Notes: a model not told the origin generated them from the letters alone. A stretch of DNA of 64,000 bases from Thioalkalivibrio sulfidiphilus (GCF_000377945.1 NZ_KB898925.1:1-64000), one strand, 5' to 3'; positions 27,689-36,490 are shown, counted from the first letter of the stretch. A program made the numbers and translations.

Positions 27689-27864
27689 TCGGGTCTTTCC
27701 TCTTCCAAGAATGATGGTCGCATGCCGGCCTGTGGGTTGTTTTCCTTGAAACCAGCCGGTCTGTGATGTCCTGACCTTAGTTTATCGTTATCCTTGCCCG
27801 GTGTAATGACATCGGTCAGCTATCGCGACGAACACGGACCTATCCACCCAGAGACAGGCACATC

Positions 27865-28410
27865 ATGGCCCAGGAAGTCACCACCCGCGTCGAGCACGCA
27901 CTCCCAGTACTCGGCTTCGCTGCCTACAGCGGCACCGGCAAGACCACCCTGCTGACACAACTCATTCCCATGCTGCGGGAACAGGGCCTGCGCATCAGCA
28001 TGGTCAAGCACGCCCATCACGACTTCGACGTGGACAAGCCGGGCAAGGACAGCTACGAACTGCGCAAGGCGGGGGCCGCTCAGATGCTGATCGCATCGGA
28101 CCGGCGCATGGCGCTGATGACCGAGTTCGATCCGCCCGCCGATCCGCGCCTGAAGGATCTGCTGGCACAACTGGATCCGCAACGCGCCGACCTGGTGCTG
28201 GTGGAGGGTTTCAAGCATGAACACTTTCCAAAGATCGAACTGCACCGACCGAGCCTCGGCAAGCCGCTGATGTTCCCCGAAGACACGGACATCATCGCCG
28301 TGGCCTGCGACGCGCCCCTGGACCGGGACTGTGACCGTCCGCTGCTGGATCTGAACGACCTCGGGGCGATCCGGGACTTTGTTCTACAATGGCACCGCGA
28401 ACTGACCTGA
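27865..28410 (+). CDS. mobB: Molybdopterin-guanine dinucleotide biosynthesis adapter MobB
   Basis: 181 residues. The P-loop is GFAAYSGTGKTTLLTQLIP (about 17-35). VKHAHHDFDVDKPGKDSYELRKAGA is the conserved MobB core and LVLVEGFKHEHFPKIELHR the later signature. It binds GTP and assists MobA in attaching GMP to molybdopterin. The gene is followed by moeA after 19 bp, so the two form an operon. Together with mobA at 13.3 kb they bracket the arx genes, whose ArxA needs the MGD cofactor. Confidence 0.92.
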   Translation: MAQEVTTRVEHALPVLGFAAYSGTGKTTLLTQLIPMLREQGLRISMVKHAHHDFDVDKPGKDSYELRKAGAAQMLIASDRRMALMTEFDPPADPRLKDLLAQLDPQRADLVLVEGFKHEHFPKIELHRPSLGKPLMFPEDTDIIAVACDAPLDRDCDRPLLDLNDLGAIRDFVLQWHRELT

Positions 28411-28429
28411 CCCACCCAGACGACCTGCC

Positions 28430-29698
28430 ATGACCGAGACCAGAACCCAACCCGCCCCGTCCTGTATGGACGAGTTCGATCCCCACTCCCAGACCGTGGA
28501 GCAGGCCCTGGCCAACATCCAGGCCCTGTGCCGGCCCGTGACGGGCAGCGAGCGGGTCCTGCTGCGCGACGCTTTGGACCGGGTCCTGGCCCGGGATGTG
28601 CTCGCCGCCCTGGACGTGCCGCCGGAACGCAATGCAGCCATGGACGGCTATGCCTTCGCCGCCAGTGAGCTCATGGCGCAGGCGCCAATACGGCTGCGGG
28701 TTGTCGGTCAGTCCCTGGCGGGCCACCCCTATCCGGGCACGGTCAGGTCCGGCGAGTGCGTGCGCATCATGACCGGGGCGGTGGTCCCGGAGGGCGCGGA
28801 TACGGTGGTGATGCAGGAACGGGTGAGCGTCGAGGGAGACCAGGTCACGCTGCTGGCCGACACCCAGGCGGGCGACAACGTGCGCCTGCCCGGTCAGGAC
28901 GTGAAGCGGGGCGATGTGGTGCTCGCGGCCGGGCGGCGGGTGAACGCCGCAGACCTGGGCCTGCTGGCCTCCCAGGGCATCGCCGAGGTGGACGTGCGCC
29001 GGCGTCCGGTGGTGGCCTATTTCTCCACCGGCGACGAGCTCTGCGGCATCGGTCAGCCCCTGGGGCCCGGACAGATCTACGACAGTAACCGGCACACCCT
29101 CTACGCCCTGCTCAGGCGCCTGGACGTGGAGATCCGCGACCTGGGCGTGATCCCCGACCGGCCCGAGGCCATCCTGCAGGCCTTCCAGGAGGCCCGGGAC
29201 ATGGCGGACATGGTGATCACCACCGGCGGTGTGTCGGTGGGGGATGCGGACTTCGTCAAGCAGACCCTGGAAAACCTGGGGCGCATCGATTTCTGGAAGA
29301 TCGCCATGAAGCCCGGCCGGCCGCTCGCCTTCGGCAGCCTGGGCAAGGCCGTGTTCTTCGGCCTGCCCGGCAACCCGGTGTCCACCATGGCCACCTTCAT
29401 CCTGTTCGTGCGCCCTGCCCTGCAGCAGCTCATGGGCATGGCGCCCGTGGCGCCGCTCACGGTACGCGCCCGCTGCGAAAACCGCCTGCGCAAGGTGCCG
29501 GGCCGCACCGACTACCAGCGGGGCATCCTGTCCCGGGACGCGCACGGCGAACTGGTGGTAGGCACCACGGGCCTGCAGGGCTCCCACGTGCTCAGTTCCA
29601 TGAGCAGGGCCAATGCCTTCATCGTCATTCCCCGGGAAGCGGGGGACGTGGAGGCGGGTGAGATGGTGGAGGTGATGCCGCTGGAGGGGCACCTTTGA
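28430..29698 (+). CDS. moeA: Molybdopterin molybdenumtransferase MoeA
   Basis: 422 residues. MDGYAFA (about 67) and the GEC-x-RIMTGAVVPEGADTVVMQE block are the MoeA N-terminal signature. PVVAYFSTGDELC and TTGGVSVGDADFVKQTL form the MogA-like catalytic domain, and the GLPGNPVSTMATF loop follows. MoeA inserts molybdate into adenylylated molybdopterin. It is second in the mobB-moeA operon and ends at a convergent border with the PilZ gene, in which a paired repeat lies. Confidence 0.93.
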   Translation: MTETRTQPAPSCMDEFDPHSQTVEQALANIQALCRPVTGSERVLLRDALDRVLARDVLAALDVPPERNAAMDGYAFAASELMAQAPIRLRVVGQSLAGHPYPGTVRSGECVRIMTGAVVPEGADTVVMQERVSVEGDQVTLLADTQAGDNVRLPGQDVKRGDVVLAAGRRVNAADLGLLASQGIAEVDVRRRPVVAYFSTGDELCGIGQPLGPGQIYDSNRHTLYALLRRLDVEIRDLGVIPDRPEAILQAFQEARDMADMVITTGGVSVGDADFVKQTLENLGRIDFWKIAMKPGRPLAFGSLGKAVFFGLPGNPVSTMATFILFVRPALQQLMGMAPVAPLTVRARCENRLRKVPGRTDYQRGILSRDAHGELVVGTTGLQGSHVLSSMSRANAFIVIPREAGDVEAGEMVEVMPLEGHL

Positions 29699-29703
29699 GG
29701 CTG

Positions 29704-29812
29704 ATTCAAAATTCAAGATTCAAAATTCAAAGATGGGCATGTTTTCCCTTTGAATCTTGAATCTTGAATCTTGAATCTTGAATCTTGAATCTTGAATTTT
29801 GAATCTTGAATT
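29704..29812. repeat. Paired short-unit repeat with unequal arms (ATTCAAN, period 7)
   Basis: The left arm has four ATTCAAN units, the right arm eight GAATCTT-type units in a row. The extra right-hand units look like a recent slippage expansion. It lies between convergent moeA and the PilZ gene, and its right edge supplies the PilZ gene's TAA stop. Confidence 0.9.
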
Positions 29813-30191
29813 AGCTCTCAAACAGCGCCGCCAGGTCCCTGTGCAGCAGCTCGTCATCGCCCAGGTTCAGTTCCACCAGGCGCTTGAGATGCTGGGCGCT
29901 GTCCAGGTCCAGGCGCTCGACCGCCAGTCCCAGCTCACTGCCGGTGACCCGTGCGATGCGGGTGTCGAGATGGATGTCCAGGTCCGGGGAGAGGGGCACA
30001 CGCAGCCGGCAGTGACTGCCTTCCAGTGCCGTGTTGCCCTGCACATCGCTTTCGAGGTTCACCAGGGCGCCATGCAGGGAGAGGTCCAGCAATCGCACCC
30101 GATGCTCACGGCCGTCACATTCGAAATAGGCCACGCCCTCGAAGCTGATGCGGTGGAAATGGCGTCGTTCGCTGCTGTCGGATTGCGTCAC
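29811..30191 (-). CDS. PilZ-domain protein (c-di-GMP receptor candidate)
   Basis: 126 residues. The PilZ hallmark is present as RRHFHRI (about 9-15, the RxxxR loop) and DLSLHGALV (about 36-44, the D/NxSxxG motif), the two elements that clamp cyclic di-GMP. A single domain with no partner domain, so it probably acts by binding another protein. The start is GTG 30191 with GAGGAAG 6 bp upstream. It is the last gene of a leftward group with the three DUF2173-type genes. Confidence 0.85.
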   Translation of the reverse strand: MTQSDSSERRHFHRISFEGVAYFECDGREHRVRLLDLSLHGALVNLESDVQGNTALEGSHCRLRVPLSPDLDIHLDTRIARVTGSELGLAVERLDLDSAQHLKRLVELNLGDDELLHRDLAALFES

Positions 30192-30225
30192 TAGTGGCTT
30201 CCTCTGACATCAGGCCCTGGATGGT

Positions 30226-30558
30226 TCAGAAATGCGACACATCGTCCAGTTCACGCATGACCTCGTTGAGTGAGACCTCGCCGTTGGCCACCAGACAGGC
30301 CACGCTGCCGATGCAGCAGGCGGAGTGGGTGCGCCCGCGCACGATCCAGCCCCGGGGCGGCGTCCAGCCCGGCAGGCGGGTGAACATGGAGAACTGATCG
30401 GCATTGCCCTGGGTGAAGCGCTTGTAATCATGAGCGAAGCGGGCCAGCCGTTGCATGTTCTGGGCGTCCAGCAAACCATACCCCTCTACGAACTGGCCGT
30501 CATCCCTGAATCGCACCACCACCATCACTCCGTCCAGGGCGAGCAGACGCTTGATCAT
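30226..30558 (-). CDS. DUF2173-type protein, paralog 1
   Basis: 110 residues, MIKRLLALDGVMVVVRFRDDG... It follows the DUF2173 plan: an N-terminal 'L-x2-L-x-GV' strand, a helix with LARFAHDYKRFTQG, and the core W-x-P-x-x-GW-x-V motif (WTPPRGWIVRG). The fold is probably roadblock/LC7-like; the function is unknown. It is the third of three tandem paralogs read leftward, 10 bp after paralog 2. I recall the family as common in sulfur- and ammonia-oxidising bacteria, which fits the likely host, but that is from memory. Confidence 0.7.
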   Translation of the reverse strand: MIKRLLALDGVMVVVRFRDDGQFVEGYGLLDAQNMQRLARFAHDYKRFTQGNADQFSMFTRLPGWTPPRGWIVRGRTHSACCIGSVACLVANGEVSLNEVMRELDDVSHF

Positions 30559-30568
30559 GGCGCGTCCC

Positions 30569-30907
30569 TCAACCGGCCAGGGCGGCGTAGGCGGCTTCGA
30601 TGTCGCCCTTGTCGTTGCGCAGCACCACGCCCCGGTGACCGTTGACCACGGCGGTCCAGTCCATGCCAATCAGGGTGAAGCCCTCGATGGGATAGAAGCC
30701 ATTCATGCCCGTGAGCCCCTCCCAGCCCCGCGCCTGCATGGAGGCGAGCGAGATGTTGGCCACGCAGACATGGCTCAGCATGTCCAGGGCGATCTCGTCC
30801 ATCTCGGCGCCCGGGGCGATCTGATGGCTGACCAGTTCGCCCTGATCGGTGAACTGGAACGCGGCGATGGCGCCGGACAGGGTCATGAGCGAAGACAATT
30901 CCTGCAT
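30569..30907 (-). CDS. DUF2173-type protein, paralog 2
   Basis: 112 residues, MQELSSLMTLSGAIAAFQFTDQGELV... GGAGGT lies 6 bp before the ATG. It shares with its neighbours the order short helix, 'GAIAAF' strand, DEIALDMLSHVCVAN helix, a G-F-x-P-x-x-GF strand (NGFYPIEGFTLIG) and a terminal 'GVVLRNDKGDIEAAYAAL' helix. The aromatic Trp motif of paralogs 1 and 3 is changed to Phe/Tyr here. No catalytic residues can be named. Confidence 0.7.
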   Translation of the reverse strand: MQELSSLMTLSGAIAAFQFTDQGELVSHQIAPGAEMDEIALDMLSHVCVANISLASMQARGWEGLTGMNGFYPIEGFTLIGMDWTAVVNGHRGVVLRNDKGDIEAAYAALAG

Positions 30908-30977
30908 GTAAGGACCTCCCGTGGAGTGGCAGAGACAGGGGACTCCGGGTCGCCCCGGTGCATGGCGTTCGAATCCT

Positions 30978-31334
30978 TCAGATCATCTCCCGTGAGGCGT
31001 GATCCAGGGATGCGTGCATGAGCTTGAGGATGCGGTTCATGGAACCCGCCGTGTTGTCCGCGAAGCAGAACACGTTGGCCATGACGCAGACGCTGAAATC
31101 GGGACCCCGGACCGCCCAGCCCCGGGAGGGCACCAGGCCGCAGCCGGGACAGAAGACCCCCAGCATGTCGCACTCCATGTGCACACCCATGTGGGTGGCG
31201 CGGCACATGATCGAGGCCATGCGCGCCATCTCCGGTGTCATCTGTCCTTCGTAGGAGAACCGGTCGCCCCGGTAGGAATACTCCCCCGCCGCCAGGACAC
31301 CCGGCAGCCCCATGAGATCGCCAATCAACCCCAT
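30978..31334 (-). CDS. DUF2173-type protein, paralog 3 (Cys-rich)
   Basis: 118 residues, MGLIGDLMGLPGVLAAGEYSYRGDRFSYEGQMTPEMARMA..., the copy closest to the family consensus at its N-terminus. It has six cysteines, including FCPGCGL and an upstream ECD, not seen in the other two copies; a bound metal or a redox disulfide is possible. The SRGWAVRGPDFSVCV strand corresponds to the core Trp motif. It is the first gene of the leftward group. The function is unknown. Confidence 0.7.
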   Translation of the reverse strand: MGLIGDLMGLPGVLAAGEYSYRGDRFSYEGQMTPEMARMASIMCRATHMGVHMECDMLGVFCPGCGLVPSRGWAVRGPDFSVCVMANVFCFADNTAGSMNRILKLMHASLDHASREMI

Positions 31335-31419
31335 GACTCGTCCCTCCCCCTGTGTGCCTGTCCCTGCACCGTCCGGAGCGTGGTGCCTCCGGGGCGACGC
31401 GGCCCCGGGACACTCTGGG

Positions 31420-31425
31420 TATAAT
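31420..31425 (+). promoter_or_regulatory. Consensus -10 box upstream of the RDD gene
   Basis: TATAAT preceded by CTGGG in the 256-bp gap between the divergent DUF2173 and RDD genes. The -35 region is poor. It would give a leader of about 160 nt with several small dyads, in which I recognise no known RNA. Confidence 0.35.
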
Positions 31426-31590
31426 CTGCGCTCCAAAGCCCCTGGATCGGGGCCGCGATGCGGTTATTGAACCTGCTTGCAACAAGTCTTTAACACAGGT
31501 TCTGGCATCGCGCCATGAAATCCATAGGTTTCATTGAAAAAATTGATGGGGTTCCCGAAGGCGGGCCCCCGAGTTCTTATCGGAGCCTCC

Positions 31591-32088
31591 ATGTCTGCTG
31601 ACGCCCCACTCGTCACCCCGGTCGGACTGCCGCGCCGTTTCGGCGCCATGCTCTACGACGGCCTGCTGCTCATCGCCCTGCTCATGGTGGCGGAGTTCCT
31701 GATCGTGGCGCCCTTCGCCATCACCGAGGAACATCCCCTGTTCATGGCCATTCACCTGTACGTCCCCCTGCTCGCCTTCGCCTTCCTGGGCTGGTTCTGG
31801 ACCCGCCCTGCCGGCCAGACCTTAGGGATGCAGGCCTGGCATGTGCGTCTGGTGGACATGGACGGCGGCCGGGCGGACTGGCGGCAGGCGGCGATCCGTT
31901 TCACCGTGGCCCTGGCCCAGTGGATCGTGGTGCTGGCGGCCATCGCACTCTATGTCAAAGGCTGGTGGCTGGCCGCCCTGCCCCTGGCCGGACTGGTGAT
32001 GGTCGGCCTGATGCTGGCACGGCGGGACCCGCAACGGCTGATGCTGCACGACAGGCTGTCGGGGACGCGGCTGGTGAGGGTAAAATGA
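31591..32088 (+). CDS. RDD-family membrane protein
   Basis: 165 residues. PRRFGAMLYDGLLL (Arg and Asp on the first helix) and the later MLHDRLSGTRLV are the R-D-D residues that name the family. Three or four hydrophobic helices (about 22-42, 50-70, 105-145) place it in the inner membrane. Some RDD proteins act in ion exchange; most are unassigned. I start at ATG 31591, since the upstream codons have no similarity. It converges on lptG with a paired repeat in the gap. Confidence 0.8.
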   Translation: MSADAPLVTPVGLPRRFGAMLYDGLLLIALLMVAEFLIVAPFAITEEHPLFMAIHLYVPLLAFAFLGWFWTRPAGQTLGMQAWHVRLVDMDGGRADWRQAAIRFTVALAQWIVVLAAIALYVKGWWLAALPLAGLVMVGLMLARRDPQRLMLHDRLSGTRLVRVK

Positions 32089-32167
32089 ATTCAAAATTCA
32101 AGATTCAAAATTCAAAGCAAAACTGCCAACCCCTTTGAATTTTGAATCTTGAATTTTGAATGAATTG
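32086..32167. repeat. Paired short-unit inverted repeat (ATTCAAN, period 7)
   Basis: Perfect 29-bp arms (ATTCAAA/ATTCAAG units) around a 17-bp spacer, between convergent RDD and lptG genes. The RDD stop codon TGA is the start of the left arm. Same family as 8054-8145. Confidence 0.9.
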
Positions 32168-32170
32168 ACG

Positions 32171-33232
32171 TCACCTGACCCGCCTCAGCGCCAGCATCGC
32201 CACGGCGAAGAAAATCAGGGTGGGCAGGGTGGCGCTGAGCATGGGCGGCAGGCCGTAGACCAGGCCCATGTGGTTGAGGGTGCGGTTGAGCAGGTGAAAG
32301 CCTACGCCGATGAGCAGGCCGATGAACAGCCGCTGGCCGGCGCCTCCGGTGCGCAGGGAGCCGAACACGAAGGGTACCGCCAGCAGGAGCATCACCAGAC
32401 TGGACAGGGGCGTCGTGAAGCGCATCCAGAAGGCCAGTTCGAAGTGGGCCGAATCCAGGTCGTTCTCGCGCAGGTAGGTCACGTACTGGGCCAGGGTGGT
32501 GGCCGCCATCTGGCGCGGCTCGACGGCCAGCACGTTGAACAGCTCGGGGGCCAGCAGCCGGGGCCAGCGTTCCTCGTCCACGTGCTCAGCATGCACGCCT
32601 GCCTCGTTCAAACGGCTGCGCTCGATGTTCTTGAGGATCCAGGTGCCGTCCTGGTACCGGGCCGAGGCAGCCCGCAGCATGGAGCTCAAGCGCCGCTCCG
32701 CGTCCAGTTCGTAGATGCTCAGGTCCAGCAGCCGCAGGTCCGGCATCACCGCGCCCACCTGGATGAATCGCTGCCCGTCCTTGGCCCACAGACCGGCCGA
32801 CCCCCGGTACATCTCCTCGCCGCTGGCCTGGCTCTTGATGGTCTGGGCACGCTGTTCGCTCACCGGCGCCACCGCCTCGCCCAGCAGGACCACCACCACC
32901 AGCATCATCAGACCCGCGCGCAGCACCGAGCGCACGATGCCCGCGATGGGCACGCCGGCGGCGCGCATGGCGGTCAGTTCGCTGTTGGCGGCCAGGGCGC
33001 CCAGGCTCAGCAGGCTGCCCAGCAGCACGCTGGTGGGGAACAGTTCGTAGACCCGCCTGGGCACCGTCAGCGCCGTGTACACCACCGCCTGGATCAGGCC
33101 GTAATCATTGCGCCCGATCTCGTCCAGCTCCGCGATGAAGGCGAACAGGGTGTCGAGCCCGCCCAGCACCAGCATGGCCAGCAGAGTGCCGCCCATGACA
33201 TTACGGGCGATGTAGGCGTCCAGACGCTTCAT
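32171..33232 (-). CDS. lptG: LPS export permease LptG
   Basis: 353 residues. It begins MKRLDAYIARNVMGGTLLAML, the usual LptG start, with membrane helices near 12-35, 60-85 and 100-120, a periplasmic jellyroll (about 130-265) and three more helices at the end. With LptF and the LptB ATPase it pulls lipopolysaccharide out of the inner membrane. The ATG 33232 overlaps the lptF stop by 4 bp. The last gene of the lptF-lptG operon, next to the divergent pepA as in most gammaproteobacteria. Confidence 0.92.
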   Translation of the reverse strand: MKRLDAYIARNVMGGTLLAMLVLGGLDTLFAFIAELDEIGRNDYGLIQAVVYTALTVPRRVYELFPTSVLLGSLLSLGALAANSELTAMRAAGVPIAGIVRSVLRAGLMMLVVVVLLGEAVAPVSEQRAQTIKSQASGEEMYRGSAGLWAKDGQRFIQVGAVMPDLRLLDLSIYELDAERRLSSMLRAASARYQDGTWILKNIERSRLNEAGVHAEHVDEERWPRLLAPELFNVLAVEPRQMAATTLAQYVTYLRENDLDSAHFELAFWMRFTTPLSSLVMLLLAVPFVFGSLRTGGAGQRLFIGLLIGVGFHLLNRTLNHMGLVYGLPPMLSATLPTLIFFAVAMLALRRVR

Positions 33233-34413
33233 GCCAGGGCCTCGCGACGTCCGCGACGCCGGCCGATCCCCCGCTGACGCCACAGCAGCACCAGGATCAG
33301 CGCCAGCAGCAGGCCGTGCACCCACCACATGCCAAGCCAGGCGGGGGTCTGACCCGAGGCGAACCAGGACTTCGACAGGATCAGGAAATTGGCGTAGAGG
33401 ATGTAGACGCCGATGGCGGCGGTGAGCTTGCCGTAGCGCCCCGAGCGAGGATTGTTGGTGTGGGACAGGGGCAGTGCCAGGGCCGCCAGCAGCACCATGG
33501 ACACGGGCATGGCGATGCGCCAGTGCAGCTCGGCGCGGTGGCTCAGACTCGTGGATCGCCAGAGCTCGGAGGTGGGCAGGCTGTCCACCTTGCCGCGCCG
33601 GGCGGAACCGGTGGGATCCGGCACGCGCACGCCGTGGGTCTCGAAGGCGAGGATATGAAATTCCTGGCTGCCCGGTTCACCCCGGTAGCGGTAACCGTCA
33701 TGGAGCACCAGGTAGCGCTGGCCGGTCAGCGGGTCCACCCGGGTCTCCCCCCGGCGCGCCGTCACCACCTCGTCGCCCTCGGGTCCCCGGGAGCGGATGA
33801 ACACGCCGCGCATGGCGTTGCCGTCCCCGGCCAGGCCCTCGATGAAGAACACCTGGCCGGTGGCCCTGGACTCGGTGAACCGCCCGGGCGCGATGCCCAC
33901 CAGGTCCGAGCGCTGCTCCGCGTCGATGCGGATCTGGTCGATGCCCTGGGAGGCCAGGGGAGAACCCCAGAACACCAGAACCGTGAGCAGCACCACCAGC
34001 GGCGCGGTCATCCACACGATGGCGCTGTAGATCTGCTCGGGCCCGACCCCGCAGGCCTTCATGGCCGCCATCTCGCTGTCCTTGTAGAGCCGCCCCAGGC
34101 TCAGCATCAGGGCCAGGAACAGGGACACCGGCAGCAGCAGGATCAGGCCGCGCACGGAGCCCAGGGCCACCATGGGCAGCAGCACATCGGCAGGGATGCG
34201 CCCCTCGGCGGCCTCGCGCAGCATACGCGCCACGGTACCGCCCACGATGATGAGCAGCAGCACCAGGGTCACCGCCGCCTGGGTCAGCAGCACCTCCCTG
34301 ACCATGTAGCGGGTCAGGATGCTGGGCCGCAACCGGCCGCCGAGCATGCCTGCTGACTGGCTCAAGCACACCCCCGTTGCAGCTCGAAACGGCTGCGGCC
34401 GGTGATCCGCCAT
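33229..34413 (-). CDS. lptF: LPS export permease LptF
   Basis: 394 residues. The YjgP/YjgQ pattern is clear: ILTRYMVREVLLTQAAVTLVLLL at the first helix, LGRLYKDSEMAAMKACGVG (the cytoplasmic coupling segment contacted by LptB), a periplasmic domain (about 155-285) and C-terminal helices. The family normally starts close to the ILTRYM sequence, so the first ~22 codons may not be translated; ATG 34347 is an alternative to ATG 34413. It is divergent from pepA with a 103-bp gap. Confidence 0.9.
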   Translation of the reverse strand: MADHRPQPFRAATGVCLSQSAGMLGGRLRPSILTRYMVREVLLTQAAVTLVLLLIIVGGTVARMLREAAEGRIPADVLLPMVALGSVRGLILLLPVSLFLALMLSLGRLYKDSEMAAMKACGVGPEQIYSAIVWMTAPLVVLLTVLVFWGSPLASQGIDQIRIDAEQRSDLVGIAPGRFTESRATGQVFFIEGLAGDGNAMRGVFIRSRGPEGDEVVTARRGETRVDPLTGQRYLVLHDGYRYRGEPGSQEFHILAFETHGVRVPDPTGSARRGKVDSLPTSELWRSTSLSHRAELHWRIAMPVSMVLLAALALPLSHTNNPRSGRYGKLTAAIGVYILYANFLILSKSWFASGQTPAWLGMWWVHGLLLALILVLLWRQRGIGRRRGRREALA

Positions 34414-34516
34414 GGTGATGCACAGGGAACTTTCATAGAATGATCGGACCTCATTGAGCGAGCCGGCGGTCTAGCGCCGAAGCCGCGAAACCCCACCAGC
34501 ATACCCGAGGAACGGC

Positions 34517-36007
34517 ATGGAATTTTCAGTCAAGAGTGGCAATCCGGAAAAACAGCGCAGCGCCTGCGTGGTCGTGGGCGTATTCGACCGACGCAAGCTG
34601 TCCTCCGCCGCCCGCGTCCTGGACAAGGCCAGCGGCGGGGCCCTGTCCACCATCCTGCGCCGCGGCGACATGGATGGCGAGAAGGGCCAGACCCTGTGGC
34701 TGTACAACCTGCCCAACACCCTGTGCGAGCGCGTCCTGCTGGTGGGCTGCGGCAAGGAACGGGACTTCGACGAACCCGCCTTCCGCAGCGTCATCGCCAC
34801 CGTGGCCCAGACGGTCAACAAGAGCGGCGCCGTGGAAGCGGTGAATTATCTCACGGATCTGCCGGTGAAGGGTCGCGACACCCTGTGGAAAATCAGCCAG
34901 GCAGTGACGATCACCCAGGACAGCCTCTACAGCTTCCAGCAGCTCAAGAGCAAGAAGGAGGACACCCAGCGCCCCCTCAAGCGCATCATCCTGAGCGTAC
35001 CCTCCCGCTCCGACCTGCTACCCGGCGAGGAGGCAGTGCGCGTGGCCACGGCCATCAGCGTGGGCACCAAGCTCACCCGGGACCTCGCCAACCTGCCCGG
35101 CAACATCTGCAACCCCACCTACCTGGCCGAACAGGCCCTGCAGCTCAAGAAGACCTACAAGGGTCTCAAGGTGGAAGTCCTCGAAGAAGCGGACATGGAA
35201 AAGCTGGGCATGGGTGCCCTGCTCTCGGTCTCCCGGGGCAGCGAGCAGCCCGCCAAGCTGATCACCCTGGAATACCGGGGTGGCAAGAAGGACGCCAAGC
35301 CCGTGGTGCTGGTCGGCAAGGGCATCACCTTCGACACCGGCGGCATCTCCCTCAAGCCCGGTGCCGAGATGGACGAGATGAAGTTCGACATGTGCGGTGC
35401 CGCCAGCGTGCTCGGTGTGATGAAGGCCGTGGCCGAGATGATGCTGCCCATCAACCTGGTGGGCGTGGTGGCCGCCGCCGAGAACATGCCCGACGGCAAG
35501 GCCACCCGGCCCGGCGACGTGGTCACCAGCATGTCCGGCCAGACCATCGAGATCCTCAATACCGACGCCGAGGGCCGGCTGGTGCTCTGCGACGCCCTCT
35601 CCTACGTGGAGCGCTTCGACCCGGACGTGGTGATCGACATCGCCACCCTGACCGGCGCCTGCATCATCGCCCTGGGCCACCAGGCCACGGGCCTGCTGAG
35701 CAACCACAGCCCGCTGGCCAATGACCTGCTCGGCGCCGGCAAGCAGAGCTACGACAGGGCCTGGGAACTGCCCCTGTGGGACGAGTACCAGGAGCAGCTC
35801 AAGAGCAACTTCGCCGACATGGCCAACATCGGCGGCCGCCCCGCCGGCACCATCACCGCCGCCTGCTTCCTGTCGCGCTTCACCAAGAAGTACAAGTGGG
35901 CGCACCTGGACATCGCCGGCGTGGCCTGGAAGAGCGGCAAGGAAAAAGGCGCCACCGGCCGCCCCGTCCCCCTGCTGATGCAGTACCTGCTCAACAAGGC
36001 AGCCTGA
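34517..36007 (+). CDS. pepA: Cytosol leucyl aminopeptidase PepA
   Basis: 496 residues. The N-terminal regulatory domain is about 1-165. The metal-binding C-terminal domain has [15 protein letters not shown] (Lys and Asp ligands), [12 protein letters not shown] and the signature NTDAEGRL (about 352-359). It removes N-terminal amino acids with two metal ions; PepA also binds DNA in E. coli as a XerCD accessory factor. It is followed by holC, a small gene, a hydrolase and valS, close to the E. coli pepA-holC-valS order. Confidence 0.94.
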   Translation: MEFSVKSGNPEKQRSACVVVGVFDRRKLSSAARVLDKASGGALSTILRRGDMDGEKGQTLWLYNLPNTLCERVLLVGCGKERDFDEPAFRSVIATVAQTVNKSGAVEAVNYLTDLPVKGRDTLWKISQAVTITQDSLYSFQQLKSKKEDTQRPLKRIILSVPSRSDLLPGEEAVRVATAISVGTKLTRDLANLPGNICNPTYLAEQALQLKKTYKGLKVEVLEEADMEKLGMGALLSVSRGSEQPAKLITLEYRGGKKDAKPVVLVGKGITFDTGGISLKPGAEMDEMKFDMCGAASVLGVMKAVAEMMLPINLVGVVAAAENMPDGKATRPGDVVTSMSGQTIEILNTDAEGRLVLCDALSYVERFDPDVVIDIATLTGACIIALGHQATGLLSNHSPLANDLLGAGKQSYDRAWELPLWDEYQEQLKSNFADMANIGGRPAGTITAACFLSRFTKKYKWAHLDIAGVAWKSGKEKGATGRPVPLLMQYLLNKAA

Positions 36008-36012
36008 GACCT

Positions 36013-36042
36013 CCTTGCCACTCGCCACTTGAGACTTGCCAC
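36013..36042. repeat. Short-unit array, single arm (CTTGCCA/CTTGAGA, period 7)
   Basis: CTTGCCACTCGCCACTTGAG followed by ACTTGCCACT, the same units as the right arm at 56522-56596. It occupies nearly all of the pepA-holC gap. No left arm. Confidence 0.7.
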
Positions 36043-36046
36043 TGAC

Positions 36047-36490
36047 GTGACCCGCATCGACTTCTACGTCCTCGACGACACCGACCCTGGCCAGCGGCTG
36101 CGCACCGCCTGCCGGCTGATCGGCAAGGCCTATGGCCTGGGTCATCGCATCCACGTGCACACCGGCTCCAAGGCCCTGTCCATGCAACTGGATGAACTGC
36201 TGTGGACCTTCCGGGACGTGAGCTTCATCCCTCACCAGGTGGAAGGCGAGGACGCCGACTGCCCGGTGCAGATCTGCCATGAGCAGGAGCCCCAGAACGC
36301 CGGCGACATCCTGGTGAACCTGGACACCCAGGTACCCCTGTTCTTCAGCCGCTTCGAGCGGGTGGCCGAGATCGTCAACCAGGACCCGGCGATCCGGGAC
36401 GCGGGCCGGGAACGCTACCGCTTCTACAAGGACCGGGGCTACGACCTCTCCCACCACCGCCTCGGCGCCTCCGCAGGAACACAGTCATGA
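36047..36490 (+). CDS. holC: DNA polymerase III chi subunit HolC
   Basis: 147 residues, MTRIDFYVLDDTDPGQRLRTACRLIGKAYGLG... The sequence follows the HolC family: the F-Y-V-L start, HTGSKALSMQLDELLWTF and the FFSRFERVAEIV region that contacts SSB. It links the clamp loader to single-strand binding protein. The start is GTG 36047; codons upstream come from repeat DNA. Its stop overlaps the next gene by 4 bp. Confidence 0.88.
   Translation: MTRIDFYVLDDTDPGQRLRTACRLIGKAYGLGHRIHVHTGSKALSMQLDELLWTFRDVSFIPHQVEGEDADCPVQICHEQEPQNAGDILVNLDTQVPLFFSRFERVAEIVNQDPAIRDAGRERYRFYKDRGYDLSHHRLGASAGTQS

Noticed and set aside
29755-29812. CRISPR-like array from evenly spaced GAATCTT repeats
   Set aside because: The units are 7 nt with no spacers, so this is a tandem repeat.
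31335-31590. Small RNA or tRNA in the gap before the RDD gene
   Set aside because: A -10 box and small dyads are present, but no cloverleaf or known RNA family pattern could be formed.
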